DNA of 64,000 nt from Alteromonas genovensis (GTDB lineage: Bacteria; Pseudomonadota; Gammaproteobacteria; Enterobacterales; Alteromonadaceae): NCBI RefSeq assembly GCF_010500895.1, contig NZ_JAAAWO010000014.1, forward strand, positions 48,529 through 112,528, read 5' to 3'. The notes below the pieces were generated by a model that ran no database searches, was not told the DNA's origin, and saw only the letters and a list, made by a program, of their open reading frames with translations. This document shows, in pieces, positions 26,984 through 37,300 of the stretch (within the stretch, counting starts at the first letter, position 1; each line of letters begins with the position of its first letter). Both the position numbers and the translations under genes were made by a program.

Positions 26984-29302
26984 CTAGGCGCCCGCGCGAA
27001 TGAGCCCAGCCAGTTCTTTTGTTTCTAGGTATTCATTAATGTGCGTGAATACCTCTTGCTGCGAGGACGACGTTAACGCGAGAGAAAGCAGCTGCTTACA
27101 CTCTGATAGCGTTACTTTACGCAACAGCCAATTGATTTTACGTAAATTAAACCCGTTCATACTTAAACGGCGGTACCCCATTCCCATTAGCAATAAAGCG
27201 CCCGCTGGCTCACCGGCAATTTCTCCACAAATAGTGACCGGCGTTTGACTGGCATTCGCTTTTTGCACTATGTCGTAAAGCGCACCAAGCACCGATGGAT
27301 GATAGCTATTATACAGGCTTGCTACCCGTGTGTTATTTCTATCAACGGCCAACAGGTATTGGGTAAGATCGTTACTTCCCACTGAGAAAAAGTCGACGTA
27401 TTTAGCTAGCTGCGGCAACTGATACAGTACCGATGGCACCTCTAGCATAATGCCCAACTTAGGACGACTGATCACGTTATCAGTGCCTGAGGCTTCGTCA
27501 GACACTTCTAGAAACGCTTGGTTGATTAACCGCTTTGCTTCAACAACTTCAGATACCGTTGAGATCATGGGCAGCATAATTTGCAGGTTGTTAAGCCCAA
27601 TATTGGCTCGCAGCATGGCACGTATTTGAACTAAGAAAATCTCTGGGTGATCAAGAGTGAGGCGAATGCCCCTCCAACCCAGAAACGGGTTTTCTTCGTT
27701 AATTGGAAAGTAAGGCAACGGCTTATCGCCGCCCACATCGAGAGTACGCATGGTAATGGGTAACTCAGGCGCGGCTTCGAGTATTTGTCGATATAAGGTA
27801 ACTTGCTCTTGTTCTGACGGAAAGCGCTCGCGAAGCATAAAAGGAATTTCAGTACGATAAAGCCCTACGCCCGCACCTATTTGCCCGGCATCAAGTTCAA
27901 CCTCTGCAGACAACCCCGCATTAATATACAAAGACATTCTGCAGCCATCGATACTTTCACACGGTTTATCGGCTTCAGCCTCAATCTTTTCTGTGATTGC
28001 TGACTCTTCTTCAATCAGCTGTATAAAGTCAGCTTTTACCTCGCGTGCTGGCGAAATGATGACCTCACCAGAGTAGCCATCGAGCAAGATTTCTTTATCT
28101 TCAAGCAGCGCTGGCGATACGCTCTGACACCCCATAACCGCCGGTACGCCCATGGCTCTGGCTAAAATAGCGGCATGGGAATTATTCGAGCCGCGAACAG
28201 AAATAATGCCCTGTAATTTATCTCGAGGGCACTCGGCTAACATGGTAGCTGACACTTCGTCTGCCACTAAAATGCACGGCCCCGAAATGGCTTTTTCCGC
28301 TATTTTATGACCGTTTTGCTCTTGAAGAATGTTAACCAGAATTCGGTCTGACAAATCAATAATATCAATGGCCCGCTCCTGCATGTACGGGTCTTCCATC
28401 GCGCGAAAGCGAGCAGCATAATCTTCTACTACCATTTTCAATGAAGAGGCGGCATCCCACCCTTGGCGTATTTTTTCTTCTACTTCGCGGCCAAGACTGT
28501 TTGCATCTAAAAGATGGTGATAAAGCTGGAAAATTGATTTTACGTCTTCAGGTAACCCATCATCTAAACGCTGAGAAAGCGTATCGACATGTCCACGGGT
28601 TACCTCAACACCTTTTCGATACAGGGCTATTTGCTCGGCCGGCGAGCGGGTTTGCTTTACTACCCAGTTTTTTAAGTTTATTGATTTGTCAGGTGAAAAG
28701 CCTGTGCCGATAGCTAGCCCAGGCGACCCCGCTATACCGCGAACATTCTTTTGCTGAGCAATATTACCCGCAGTATGGGATAAGGTGAGTGCACCACGAA
28801 TATCTGCATTCGTGATTTCAAGAGCAAGCTGAGCCGCTAGCGTCACTAGGAATGCTTCTTCGTCTTCGCTGAAGCGTCGCAGGTCGGTTTGCTGCAGCGT
28901 AATAACGCCAAGCACTCGCCGCTGATTGGTAATTGGAGTGCCGAGAAACGCGTTGTAGTTGTCTTCTTTAACTTCAGGATAGTGCTTAAAGCGGGGGTGG
29001 TGCTGCGCATTAGCGATGTTAAGGGGTTCTTCGCGCTGCCCCACTAGGCCAATGAGGCCTTCGGTAAAACCAATGCGAACATTTTCAACCGCATCAGGGT
29101 GTAAACCATCGGTGGCCTTGAGTATAAAAGCTTTCGCTTCGTTGTCGGCGAGATAGATAGAACAGGAGTCGACATTTAATGTCTGCTTCACCCTAGATGC
29201 AAGTCGAAACAACGCGGTATCAAGTGCAGGAATTTGATTCATTTCCTGCACGATACGCTTAAGCGTGGTTAGCATTGCACCTGAGTTACTAGGGGTATTC
29301 AC
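26984..29302 (-). CDS. ptsP: phosphoenolpyruvate-protein phosphotransferase PtsP (EI-Ntr)
   Basis: A 772-residue first enzyme of the nitrogen-related PTS, which passes phosphate from PEP to NPr. An N-terminal GAF domain (residues 18-165) precedes the EI core with the active-site His in SNNSHAAILARAMG, the PEP-binding domain with GVGLYRTEIPF, the MRTLDVGGDKPLPYF motif and GSNDLTQYLLAVDR near the C-terminus. The start is GTG at 29302, supported by AGGAG six bases upstream. It follows rppH by 17 bp, as in enteric bacteria. Confidence 0.96.
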   Translation of the reverse strand: MNTPSNSGAMLTTLKRIVQEMNQIPALDTALFRLASRVKQTLNVDSCSIYLADNEAKAFILKATDGLHPDAVENVRIGFTEGLIGLVGQREEPLNIANAQHHPRFKHYPEVKEDNYNAFLGTPITNQRRVLGVITLQQTDLRRFSEDEEAFLVTLAAQLALEITNADIRGALTLSHTAGNIAQQKNVRGIAGSPGLAIGTGFSPDKSINLKNWVVKQTRSPAEQIALYRKGVEVTRGHVDTLSQRLDDGLPEDVKSIFQLYHHLLDANSLGREVEEKIRQGWDAASSLKMVVEDYAARFRAMEDPYMQERAIDIIDLSDRILVNILQEQNGHKIAEKAISGPCILVADEVSATMLAECPRDKLQGIISVRGSNNSHAAILARAMGVPAVMGCQSVSPALLEDKEILLDGYSGEVIISPAREVKADFIQLIEEESAITEKIEAEADKPCESIDGCRMSLYINAGLSAEVELDAGQIGAGVGLYRTEIPFMLRERFPSEQEQVTLYRQILEAAPELPITMRTLDVGGDKPLPYFPINEENPFLGWRGIRLTLDHPEIFLVQIRAMLRANIGLNNLQIMLPMISTVSEVVEAKRLINQAFLEVSDEASGTDNVISRPKLGIMLEVPSVLYQLPQLAKYVDFFSVGSNDLTQYLLAVDRNNTRVASLYNSYHPSVLGALYDIVQKANASQTPVTICGEIAGEPAGALLLMGMGYRRLSMNGFNLRKINWLLRKVTLSECKQLLSLALTSSSQQEVFTHINEYLETKELAGLIRAGA

Positions 29303-29319
29303 CGGTTACTCCTGTTTGT

Positions 29320-29862
29320 TTATCCACGTCTTCGTTTTTTGCCGCGTTTAGTCGAGACGTTGCCCTGACGCTGGGGAGCACGTTGTTGTGCAGACATAAC
29401 AACAGGAGAAAACTCCTTCATTACTCTGCGATATACATCACGCTTGAACGACACAACATTTCTTATGGGGTACCAATAACTTACCCACCTCCAGTCATCA
29501 AATTCTGGGTGACCAGTCTTTAATACGTTGACATCACGATCCTGACAATCGAGTTGCAGTAAAAACCATTTTTGTTTTTGTCCTATACAAACAGGATTAC
29601 TACCTTGTCGAATTAATCGCTTTGGCAGCTTATATCTAAGCCAATTACGGGTAACACTTAAAATAGTCACGTCTTTAGACGTTAATCCTACTTCTTCGTG
29701 CAGCTCGCGGAACATGGCTTGCTCGGCAGTTTCCCCTTCATCAATTCCGCCTTGAGGGAACTGCCATGAATGTTGGCCATAACGTCTTGCCCAAAATATT
29801 TGACCCATTTTGTTGCAAATCACTATACCCACATTCGCACGGAATCCATCGGCATCTATCAC
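29320..29862 (-). CDS. rppH: RNA pyrophosphohydrolase
   Basis: A 180-residue Nudix enzyme that removes pyrophosphate from mRNA 5' ends and so triggers RNase E decay. The start is GTG, giving [15 protein letters not shown], the standard N-terminus. [12 protein letters not shown] leads into a full Nudix box (RELHEEVGL). The tail is strongly basic (KRGKKRRRG). First gene of the rppH-ptsP-tauE-lgt-thyA run, divergent from mutH. Confidence 0.96.
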   Translation of the reverse strand: MIDADGFRANVGIVICNKMGQIFWARRYGQHSWQFPQGGIDEGETAEQAMFRELHEEVGLTSKDVTILSVTRNWLRYKLPKRLIRQGSNPVCIGQKQKWFLLQLDCQDRDVNVLKTGHPEFDDWRWVSYWYPIRNVVSFKRDVYRRVMKEFSPVVMSAQQRAPQRQGNVSTKRGKKRRRG

Positions 29863-29976
29863 ATAGACTCCCGGGTACGCAATACTGGTAATATGTTTTC
29901 ATTCTTCCACAAACTATGCTCCAATCATAGTGTTAATATTCAATGACTCAGCTCAACGAAGGAATTTCTGATAACA

Positions 29977-30654
29977 ATGCTGCCTCCTAAGTCGCCGCCT
30001 AACACTCCCGACGAATTACTCACTCGATGTCAGGCTATAGCGGGTCTTACTCTAGGTGAACTTGCTCGTATGGCAAATGTCGCTATTCCAGCCAACCTGC
30101 AGCGCCATAAAGGCTGGCCTGGAATGCTGATAGAAAAATGGCTAGGGGCTAGTGCAGGCTCTAAGCCGCAGCAGGATTTTCCAGAGCTTGGCATTGAGCT
30201 AAAAACCATTCCCATTGATGCCGCCTTTGCGCCTCTTGAAACCACGTACGTGTGCTTTGCTCCTTTACTAATGCAGCCGGGCATCACGTGGGAAACCTGT
30301 AATGTGCGCAACAAATTGCAGCAAGTTTTGTGGCTTCCTATCGAAGGGGACAGACGAATCCCCCTTTCAGATAGACGGGTCGCCACAGGATTTTATTGGC
30401 GACCTAGCGAAAAAGAAGACGAGATACTCAGGCAAGACTGGGAAGAGTTAACAGAACAAATAGTCACCGGGCATGTGGAATCGATAACGTCAAAGCAGGG
30501 CACGGCACTGCATATACGCCCAAAGGCAGCAAATGGTAGCGTACTCACTGAGGCCAGGGGAGTAGAGGGTGAGAAAATTAAAACTCGACCGCGGGGGTTT
30601 TATTTACGCAAAACCTTCACCCACCACATTCTTACTTCGGCGTTTGGTTACTAG
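29977..30654 (+). CDS. mutH: DNA mismatch repair endonuclease MutH
   Basis: A 225-residue endonuclease that nicks the unmethylated strand at hemimethylated GATC sites after MutS/MutL recognition. The catalytic D-x(n)-E-x-K pattern is Asp67, Glu74, Lys76 in DFPELGIELKTIP, three residues offset from E. coli. C-terminal RGFYLRKTFTHHIL is also typical. Its presence implies Dam methylation in this organism. Divergent from rppH. Confidence 0.95.
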   Translation: MLPPKSPPNTPDELLTRCQAIAGLTLGELARMANVAIPANLQRHKGWPGMLIEKWLGASAGSKPQQDFPELGIELKTIPIDAAFAPLETTYVCFAPLLMQPGITWETCNVRNKLQQVLWLPIEGDRRIPLSDRRVATGFYWRPSEKEDEILRQDWEELTEQIVTGHVESITSKQGTALHIRPKAANGSVLTEARGVEGEKIKTRPRGFYLRKTFTHHILTSAFGY

Positions 30655-30698
30655 AAGGCCAATTTACGCTGTTAATAGAGCAGTGCTTACCGCGCCCC

Positions 30699-31781
30699 TT
30701 ATTGTCCGCTGCCGTTTTTGGTTAAATGTTTAACTAGGTAATCGCTTAAGAACTTTTCTGAATTCAAACCTAAGCGTTTCGCTACTGCTGCTACCTTGGT
30801 GTCGGTTCGCAATAGCACCTTCTTGGCGTACTCTAAGCGAAAATGGTAAATAAACCGTCTAAAGCTCTTTTTATCAGACACCCTTAACGCAATCGCAAGA
30901 GTCGTTGCATCTAATCCGGCCTCGTCACAAAAATGAGCAATGGTGAGCCGCCTAGCCTTATACGCTTTGCTGTCGATAGTGTGACGCTCAGCCTTAGAGA
31001 TTATACTGCTCATTTCGTAAGGCGTTGCCTTTCCCTCGTCCAAACGTTCATGATCAAACGGGGATGGCGACGTATTGCGAGCAAACAGTAACGACACCAA
31101 TATCGATAGCAGTGCCGCGCCTAACATGAGATGGTAATAACTCTCCCACGCCGCAAGCTGAAAAAAGCCAAAGGTGGCTGCAGTTACCAGTAGAATACTC
31201 ATGAAAGCAATGCCCACCGTAATGCCCATCACGCTGGCAAGGCCTGTTACTTTAAATTCACTAATATCCACCGCTTGCTCAGGTAGGTGTCGGTGGTAGG
31301 TTTGCATATGTTCAGTAATCAATATCCCAATTAACAACACGCTAAAGCCTGCTACTAATGGTGCCGCATACGCTGGCCATAACACTAACGGGTCGCCAAT
31401 GGGAGATGCCATCAACCACCTTTGTTTTTCTGTTGCGGGTATGAGTAACGCCGCTACCTGAAGTAGCGCAGTGATACCCGCAGGCAGCCACAGCCGTTTT
31501 TTTGCAGAAGGTTGAAGGTACAGCATTGGCTTTATGGCGCGGTAACAACACGTAATAGCAATAACGGCGAAAACATCAGATAAACCATACAACACAGCAA
31601 GCTCATTGAGCCCGCTCATCCTTAACCATTCATCGGTCATAAATAGCGGCCAGCACAATAGCGCTGCCAACAGCCATCCGGCGCCCTTATTATGCCTTTG
31701 CTGGCGTAAAAATAAGCCCAGGCTTAACAGGTAAATAACCAGCAGCAAAAGCACACAATAATCTTGAATCGAAAAAGTCAT
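30699..31781 (-). CDS. membrane-bound AraC-type transcriptional regulator
   Basis: A 360-residue protein with about seven hydrophobic helices (residues 8-235) followed by a C-terminal AraC-like helix-turn-helix domain (LTIAHFCDEAGLDATTLAIA and FRLEYAKKVLLRTDTKVAAV). The ATG at 31779-31781 has AGGTG six bases upstream and is preferred to an in-frame GTG at 31832. Such proteins are thought to sense a membrane or periplasmic signal directly. No target gene is evident. Confidence 0.8.
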   Translation of the reverse strand: MTFSIQDYCVLLLLVIYLLSLGLFLRQQRHNKGAGWLLAALLCWPLFMTDEWLRMSGLNELAVLYGLSDVFAVIAITCCYRAIKPMLYLQPSAKKRLWLPAGITALLQVAALLIPATEKQRWLMASPIGDPLVLWPAYAAPLVAGFSVLLIGILITEHMQTYHRHLPEQAVDISEFKVTGLASVMGITVGIAFMSILLVTAATFGFFQLAAWESYYHLMLGAALLSILVSLLFARNTSPSPFDHERLDEGKATPYEMSSIISKAERHTIDSKAYKARRLTIAHFCDEAGLDATTLAIALRVSDKKSFRRFIYHFRLEYAKKVLLRTDTKVAAVAKRLGLNSEKFLSDYLVKHLTKNGSGQ

Positions 31782-31856
31782 CACTATCACCTGTCCGTGT
31801 GAATCAAAGAAAAAAGGATCTGCGGATTGCACACAGAGAGCTAACTAATGCACGCA

Positions 31857-33362
31857 TTACCAATACACGTCTCGTTGCATTGCTACTTTTCGCGTACGCT
31901 CCATAATAATAATAAGTGTTGTCAGTTTCTGCGCCGTCCATTTGCGCAACTCATCTTGAGACTCAACCTCGGCATCATCGATAGATTTATGTAACATTAA
32001 TAAGGCGTTTAACTCGTCAATACCGGTGAGCAAATCAAGCCACGGCGCTCTGAAATTGCCCCGCTCTTCTACAAATAAGTCGCCAAGTAAGAAACCACTC
32101 CACAGGGTTTGACGAAGCATGACTTCCACCGCGGAATAATTGGCCGGCCCCATGGTTTTATTTAGCGGCATGCTTTGCTGGACAGTCTGCCACCCTTGAG
32201 ATAACCACCCTTTAGCGTGATCTAGTACTCTATGGTCGTAACCGGTAGAGCGTCCCTGCCAAGGCTTTTGCTGCACCAAACGAATAGCTTCAATTTTAAT
32301 ATCGGTAGCATCGTTATCGAAGAAAAGTTGCTTTGGCTCATGGGCATGCATCAGGCCTGTTTTTCGCCCTTGTAAATAACTCACAATGGCAGGATGTTTA
32401 CTTAAGGTTTTGCTGAACAGACTTTTTTTAGATAGCAAGTAACGAAGGCTTTGCAGGTCATCTTGCCAGCTCCATTGTTGCGCATAAGCAATCAGCTTTT
32501 TGTGCAGGGCTAGCAGTTCTGGGCATTGCAATATTGGCAAATACAGCGATACGCTTTGCAGTAATAAGTGAATGCTTTTCGCTACCTCAGCCAGCATCTT
32601 AATAGAGCCGCTTTCGCAAAACACATGTTCGTGATGTTGCCAATGTGCCAGGGCTATTTGCACAGCAAGACAGAACGCGTCTTCGGTGGAAGTTGCATCT
32701 TCTAGCGAAAGAAAATCGGGTAATGGCCGAATTTTCGCATTGAAGCCATGCAGCAATTGATATCCCTGAGCGGCCTTAGACACATCGCTTAGCCGCACTT
32801 CCATATTGCTGTTTATCAATAGCGCTAGCGTGAAAAGGCTGTCCACATCACCATCGAGCAATTCTAACTCTATCTCATTAATGGGAGAGCTGTTTTTGTC
32901 AGTCAGTGCCTCACCGCAATCGAGCACAATCTCGACCCGGCTGCCATCAACCTCAACTTCATAGGCATGGCGAGTGAAGTGCGTACTAAACTGGCGTGAA
33001 AGACTGGCATTCTTGCTAGCAACATCCCAGTTTTGCGGCCAAACCGAGGCATCGAACAGGCTTAAATCTGGCTTTGGGCTTTGCAAATCGACGTTATATT
33101 CCGAACGGGTATGAAGCCCACCACTCACTACGCCGTTAGTTTTTAGGGTTTGTTCGTAGCGACCGTTATTTCCTCGCACGCGAAATCCCATTTTCTTTTG
33201 CTGAAAATCAAATTTCTCAGTGTCGTAGTAGTCGTTTTCCAATCGCATTTCTTTGTGCGAGATTACTGTGACCTGATGCTTGTCAAAAAGCGGGAGTACG
33301 CGCTCAGAAAACTGGCGCTGCGCGTTTGCACCAGTTACAAATTTCAATTCTATTTCGGACAT
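31857..33362 (-). CDS. ygiF: inorganic triphosphatase, CYTH-CHAD protein
   Basis: A 501-residue protein with an N-terminal CYTH triphosphate-tunnel domain (opening MSEIELKF with the ExExK motif; residues 1-205) and a C-terminal helical CHAD domain rich in His (about 220-500). YgiF hydrolyses inorganic triphosphate; CHAD domains bind polyphosphate. It is divergent from the ygiM-like gene, a common gammaproteobacterial arrangement. Confidence 0.88.
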   Translation of the reverse strand: MSEIELKFVTGANAQRQFSERVLPLFDKHQVTVISHKEMRLENDYYDTEKFDFQQKKMGFRVRGNNGRYEQTLKTNGVVSGGLHTRSEYNVDLQSPKPDLSLFDASVWPQNWDVASKNASLSRQFSTHFTRHAYEVEVDGSRVEIVLDCGEALTDKNSSPINEIELELLDGDVDSLFTLALLINSNMEVRLSDVSKAAQGYQLLHGFNAKIRPLPDFLSLEDATSTEDAFCLAVQIALAHWQHHEHVFCESGSIKMLAEVAKSIHLLLQSVSLYLPILQCPELLALHKKLIAYAQQWSWQDDLQSLRYLLSKKSLFSKTLSKHPAIVSYLQGRKTGLMHAHEPKQLFFDNDATDIKIEAIRLVQQKPWQGRSTGYDHRVLDHAKGWLSQGWQTVQQSMPLNKTMGPANYSAVEVMLRQTLWSGFLLGDLFVEERGNFRAPWLDLLTGIDELNALLMLHKSIDDAEVESQDELRKWTAQKLTTLIIIMERTRKVAMQRDVYW

Positions 33363-33654
33363 TGTTTTTTATCGGTCACTTTGTCGGTCATGTTATTTAA
33401 AGCATGGCTTATTTTCGGAAATCTCTGATTTCCATTTACAGTGGCTCTAATTTAAAAAACCACGCTACATGGAAACGTTATGCGTTTGACAATACAGGTA
33501 TGCAGGTACATCTGAAGATACAACACCTTACCCTTGTCGCTACTTTTTGGCAATATTTGCAGGCGTTATTCAATACTCAATGCATGAACAAACTTGCCTT
33601 TATGTCAGTCAACCAATACCATCTTTAAGATTTCAACGAGCAATTGGACTTCAT

Positions 33655-34257
33655 ATGATTCGAAAGTGGTTAGCCGTAGCCCTCTTCACGTGTTCTTTTC
33701 AAGCCTTAGCGCTGCAAGACACCCCTGAATTGGAAGCATCATCATCTCACTACATCAAAGATGATTTGTTCATTTTTATGCATACGGGACCGGGCAGAAA
33801 CTACCGTATTCTTGGCTCAATAGAGGCAGGGACACCAATAACGGTAGTATCGACAGATAGCGATGCTGAATTTACCCAAATCACCGATGATGATGGTCGC
33901 GAGGGATGGGTAGAGAGCAAGTTTGTATCAAATACAATGTCGCGAGCAGAAAAGCTGCCTATTATCAGCGAGCAATTGACTGAGAACCAGGCTGAACTGC
34001 AAGCATCTCAATCGGACAATGCGCGCCTTCGCCAGCAGTTAAATGATGCTCGCCAGCAGATTTCTCAACTCTCTACAGAGAATGAAGCTCAGGCCAGTGA
34101 AATTGTTAGCTTGGCCGACAAGGTGGAAAGTGCCAACAAAGATGAGTTGGTCATGTGGTTCACGCGAGGTGGCTTTGTTGCTGGTGGCGGTATTTTATTA
34201 GGCGTACTACTCACCTACTTCCCCAAGCGAAAACGTCGCAGTAGTGAATGGATGTAG
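33655..34257 (+). CDS. ygiM: SH3-domain membrane protein, YgiM/TIGR04211 family
   Basis: A 200-residue envelope protein. A signal sequence (WLAVALFTCSFQALA, cleavage before LQD) leads to a bacterial SH3 domain (residues 25-95, FIFMHTGPGRNYRILGSIEAGT), a coiled coil (about 100-165) and one C-terminal membrane helix GFVAGGGILLGVLLTYF ending in a KRKRR anchor. The ATG at 33655 is chosen since the upstream 36 codons of the open frame lack family similarity. The function is unknown; a cell-wall link is inferred from SH3b. Confidence 0.87.
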   Translation: MIRKWLAVALFTCSFQALALQDTPELEASSSHYIKDDLFIFMHTGPGRNYRILGSIEAGTPITVVSTDSDAEFTQITDDDGREGWVESKFVSNTMSRAEKLPIISEQLTENQAELQASQSDNARLRQQLNDARQQISQLSTENEAQASEIVSLADKVESANKDELVMWFTRGGFVAGGGILLGVLLTYFPKRKRRSSEWM

Positions 34258-34302
34258 TTATCTATGCGGGCCGGTATTATCTGATATCACGCTTTATGAC
34301 AT

Positions 34303-34330
34303 AAAAAAGCCAGCTTACGCTGGCTTTTTT
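34303..34330. terminator. bidirectional terminator ygiM/putA
   Basis: A 12-bp perfect stem AAAAAAGCCAGC / GCTGGCTTTTTT with a 4-base loop between the convergent genes; T runs on both strands. Confidence 0.93.
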
Positions 34331-34371
34331 GTCTCTTTTGTATGTGCACATAACATGCTGTAGATTATCGA

Positions 34372-37300
34372 CTACTCGTCATCTTCTACCATTGTCATTA
34401 ACGATGTATTACCACCTGACGCTGTAGTATCGATACTAATAGCTTTTTCCGTTACCAAGCGCTGGATCAGGTTATCGTTATACTCCGCACTGATTACCGG
34501 CAATATTGCACCTTCTCTTGAAGAGAGCATTGCAGTGATACGAGCTGTTCGCTCTGTGCTTGAGTCGACAACCACACCCGACAAGTCTTCGTCCATCAGT
34601 AGCGTGTCTAAGTGTGCAAGACGTGCCACCTGGAAAAGCCCTTTAGGCGCGCCAGTGGCTTCAAACTTGTTCTGAATCTCTACGGCTTCTTCGTAGAAGA
34701 TTTTAGACACTACTGACACAACAGGGTTACCTGTTGATAATGCCGTGACGATAGACAGTAACCAGTACTCAAAGGTCACTTCTTTATCGGCGAAACAGAC
34801 AAGAATTCCACGCGGCTCTAGGTATAGTCTATTCGACTCGCCCGTTGGCCCTGGTAACTCCTGCGGCTTAGCCAACTTGCGTTCGATGCTGGTTAACTGC
34901 TGACGTGCTGTTGCTAACGTTCTGTTCAAATCGTCAGCTAGGTCATCAACAATATCTACTTTAGCAATTTTGGCTAAAAGCTGACGAACCATAGAAATAC
35001 GGTCGTTTAGTGCAGTATGACGCCACTGAATTTCCACCGCTTTCGCTTTGTCCATCATCACGTGAGCACGCTCTGCAATTTGCTCATCGCCCACAAGAGC
35101 TTCATCGGTACCGTCAACATCGTCGATATGCGATGGTTTAGGTGTTGCACGCTCCATAAGTAGACGGGGCAAATAGTTAGGCCCACCTGCTTTTGGACCC
35201 GTACCTGACAGACCGCGACCACCGAAAGGCTGCACGCCAACAATGGCTCCAATCATATTGCGGTTAATATAAACATTACCCGCACGGCTCTTCGCAGCGA
35301 GCTCATGGGCACGCTCTTCAATACGCGAGTGAATACCCATGGTGAGTCCGTAGCCCGTGCCGTTGATTTGCTCTAGTACGTTATCTAAGTTTTTAGACTT
35401 GAAGCGCACCATATGCACCACAGGGCCAAATACTTCTTTTTCAAGCACGTCGATATTATCAATTTCGTAAAGCGTTGGCGCAAAATACGTTCCGTTTTCA
35501 ACCCCTGCTGGAATGTCATTACGGTGCAGTATTTTAGCTTTGCCTTCCATATATGACGCATGATCGGTAAGACTCTTCAGCGCTTTTTCATCAATAACTG
35601 GGCCTACGTCGGTAGACAGCTGACTTGGCTCACCAACGGTAAGCTCTTTCATTGCGCCCACTAACATTTCAGTTAGCTCATCAGCAATATCTTCTTGTAC
35701 AAATAACACTCGAAGTGCTGAACAGCGTTGACCCGCACTCTGGAAGCCCGAATGAATAACGTCATCAACCACTTGCTCTGGCAGTGCAGTGGAATCCACA
35801 ATCATGCAGTTCTGACCGCCGGTTTCGGCAATCAGCGGCACCTGCTCACCACCACGTTCGGCAAGCATTTGCGAAATTAATGTACCGGTTTGAGTAGACC
35901 CAGTAAACATTACCGCTTTCACTCGCTCATCAGGAAGCAGGGTGTCACCCACTTCTTTTCCTGGCGAAATAATAAGTTTAAGGGCATCTTCTGGAAGCCC
36001 TACAGAATGCATGATATCTACAGCACGCTTAGCAACCATACTGGTTTGCTCGGCCGGCTTAGCGACAACCGTGTTTCCGGTTACCAGTGCAGCAGCAACT
36101 TGGCCTAAGAAGATGGCCAGAGGGAAGTTCCACGGGCTTATACACAGTACAACACCACGTGGTACTAAGCGCTGATCTTCGGCAAGCTCTCTGCCTCTTA
36201 CCGCGTAGTAACGACAAAAATCTACTGCTTCTCGCACCTCATCAATGCTGTCTTGGGCAACCTTGCCCGCTTCGCGCATACAAATAGCGATGAGTTCCGC
36301 CATATGACGCTCTAAGGCATCGGCAGTTCTATCTAGTATTTCTGCACGTTCGCTAACGTCTGTTTTCGACCAAGCGTCAAACCCAGCGTTGGTGGCATCA
36401 AGGGCTTTAACCATGTCGTCAGACTTAGCGTAATAGTGATAGCCCACGATATCGTTTTTATCTGCTGGGCTTACTACCGCTGTTGCGCCCTCGGGTACAC
36501 CATCAGTTACCTTGTAATAATCTTGCCAGCGCTCTAGCTCATGCTTAAGTGCGGTGACGGCGTTAGTATCTGTTAAATCCAAACCCCGCGAGTTGTCTCG
36601 CTCTGGGGCATATAAACCGCGAGGTGTTTTAATGAGTTTGTTGTAGCGTACTTTTAAACGCTGCGTTTTCTCTACCGGGTCCTCTAACAAAGTCTCTACC
36701 GGTTTTTCATCATCAACAATTGCATTTACAAAGGATGAATTAGCGCCGTTTTCTAGTAGCCTGCGCACGAGGTACGCCAACAAGTCTTCATGCTCACCGA
36801 CTGGAGCGTAAACACGGCACTGTATTTTATCTTCTTTCACAACTTGGTCGTACAAGGTATCGCCCATACCGTGAAGACACTGGAATTCAAACCCTTCTTT
36901 GTCGTCCCCTGCAAGTTCGATAATAACCGATGCAGTATAGGCGTTATGCGTTGCAAACTGAGGGTATAGCGTCTCGCGATACTCTAGCAGGCGATTGGCA
37001 CATGCATGGTAAGACACGTCTGTTGACGACTTACGTGTAAATACAGGGAACTCTTCTAAGCCCGCCTGCTGGGTCATTTTAATTTCTGTGTCCCAGTACG
37101 CCCCTTTTACTAGGCGAACCATTAATGGACGACCCACTTCAAGGGTAAGCTCTCGCAAATGTTCAATAACGTGAATTGCGCGTTTTTGATAAGCCTGAAC
37201 GGCTAAGCCAAACCCTGTCCAGCCGTTTAAATCTTCATCGCGGAAGACGGCTTCAATGATATCCAGTGACAGCTCTAGGCGGTCTGCTTCTTCAGCATCC

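Noticed and set aside
35890..36287. Several 60-77 codon plus-strand ORFs inside putA
   Set aside because: Antisense shadows of the aldehyde dehydrogenase domain without start signals.
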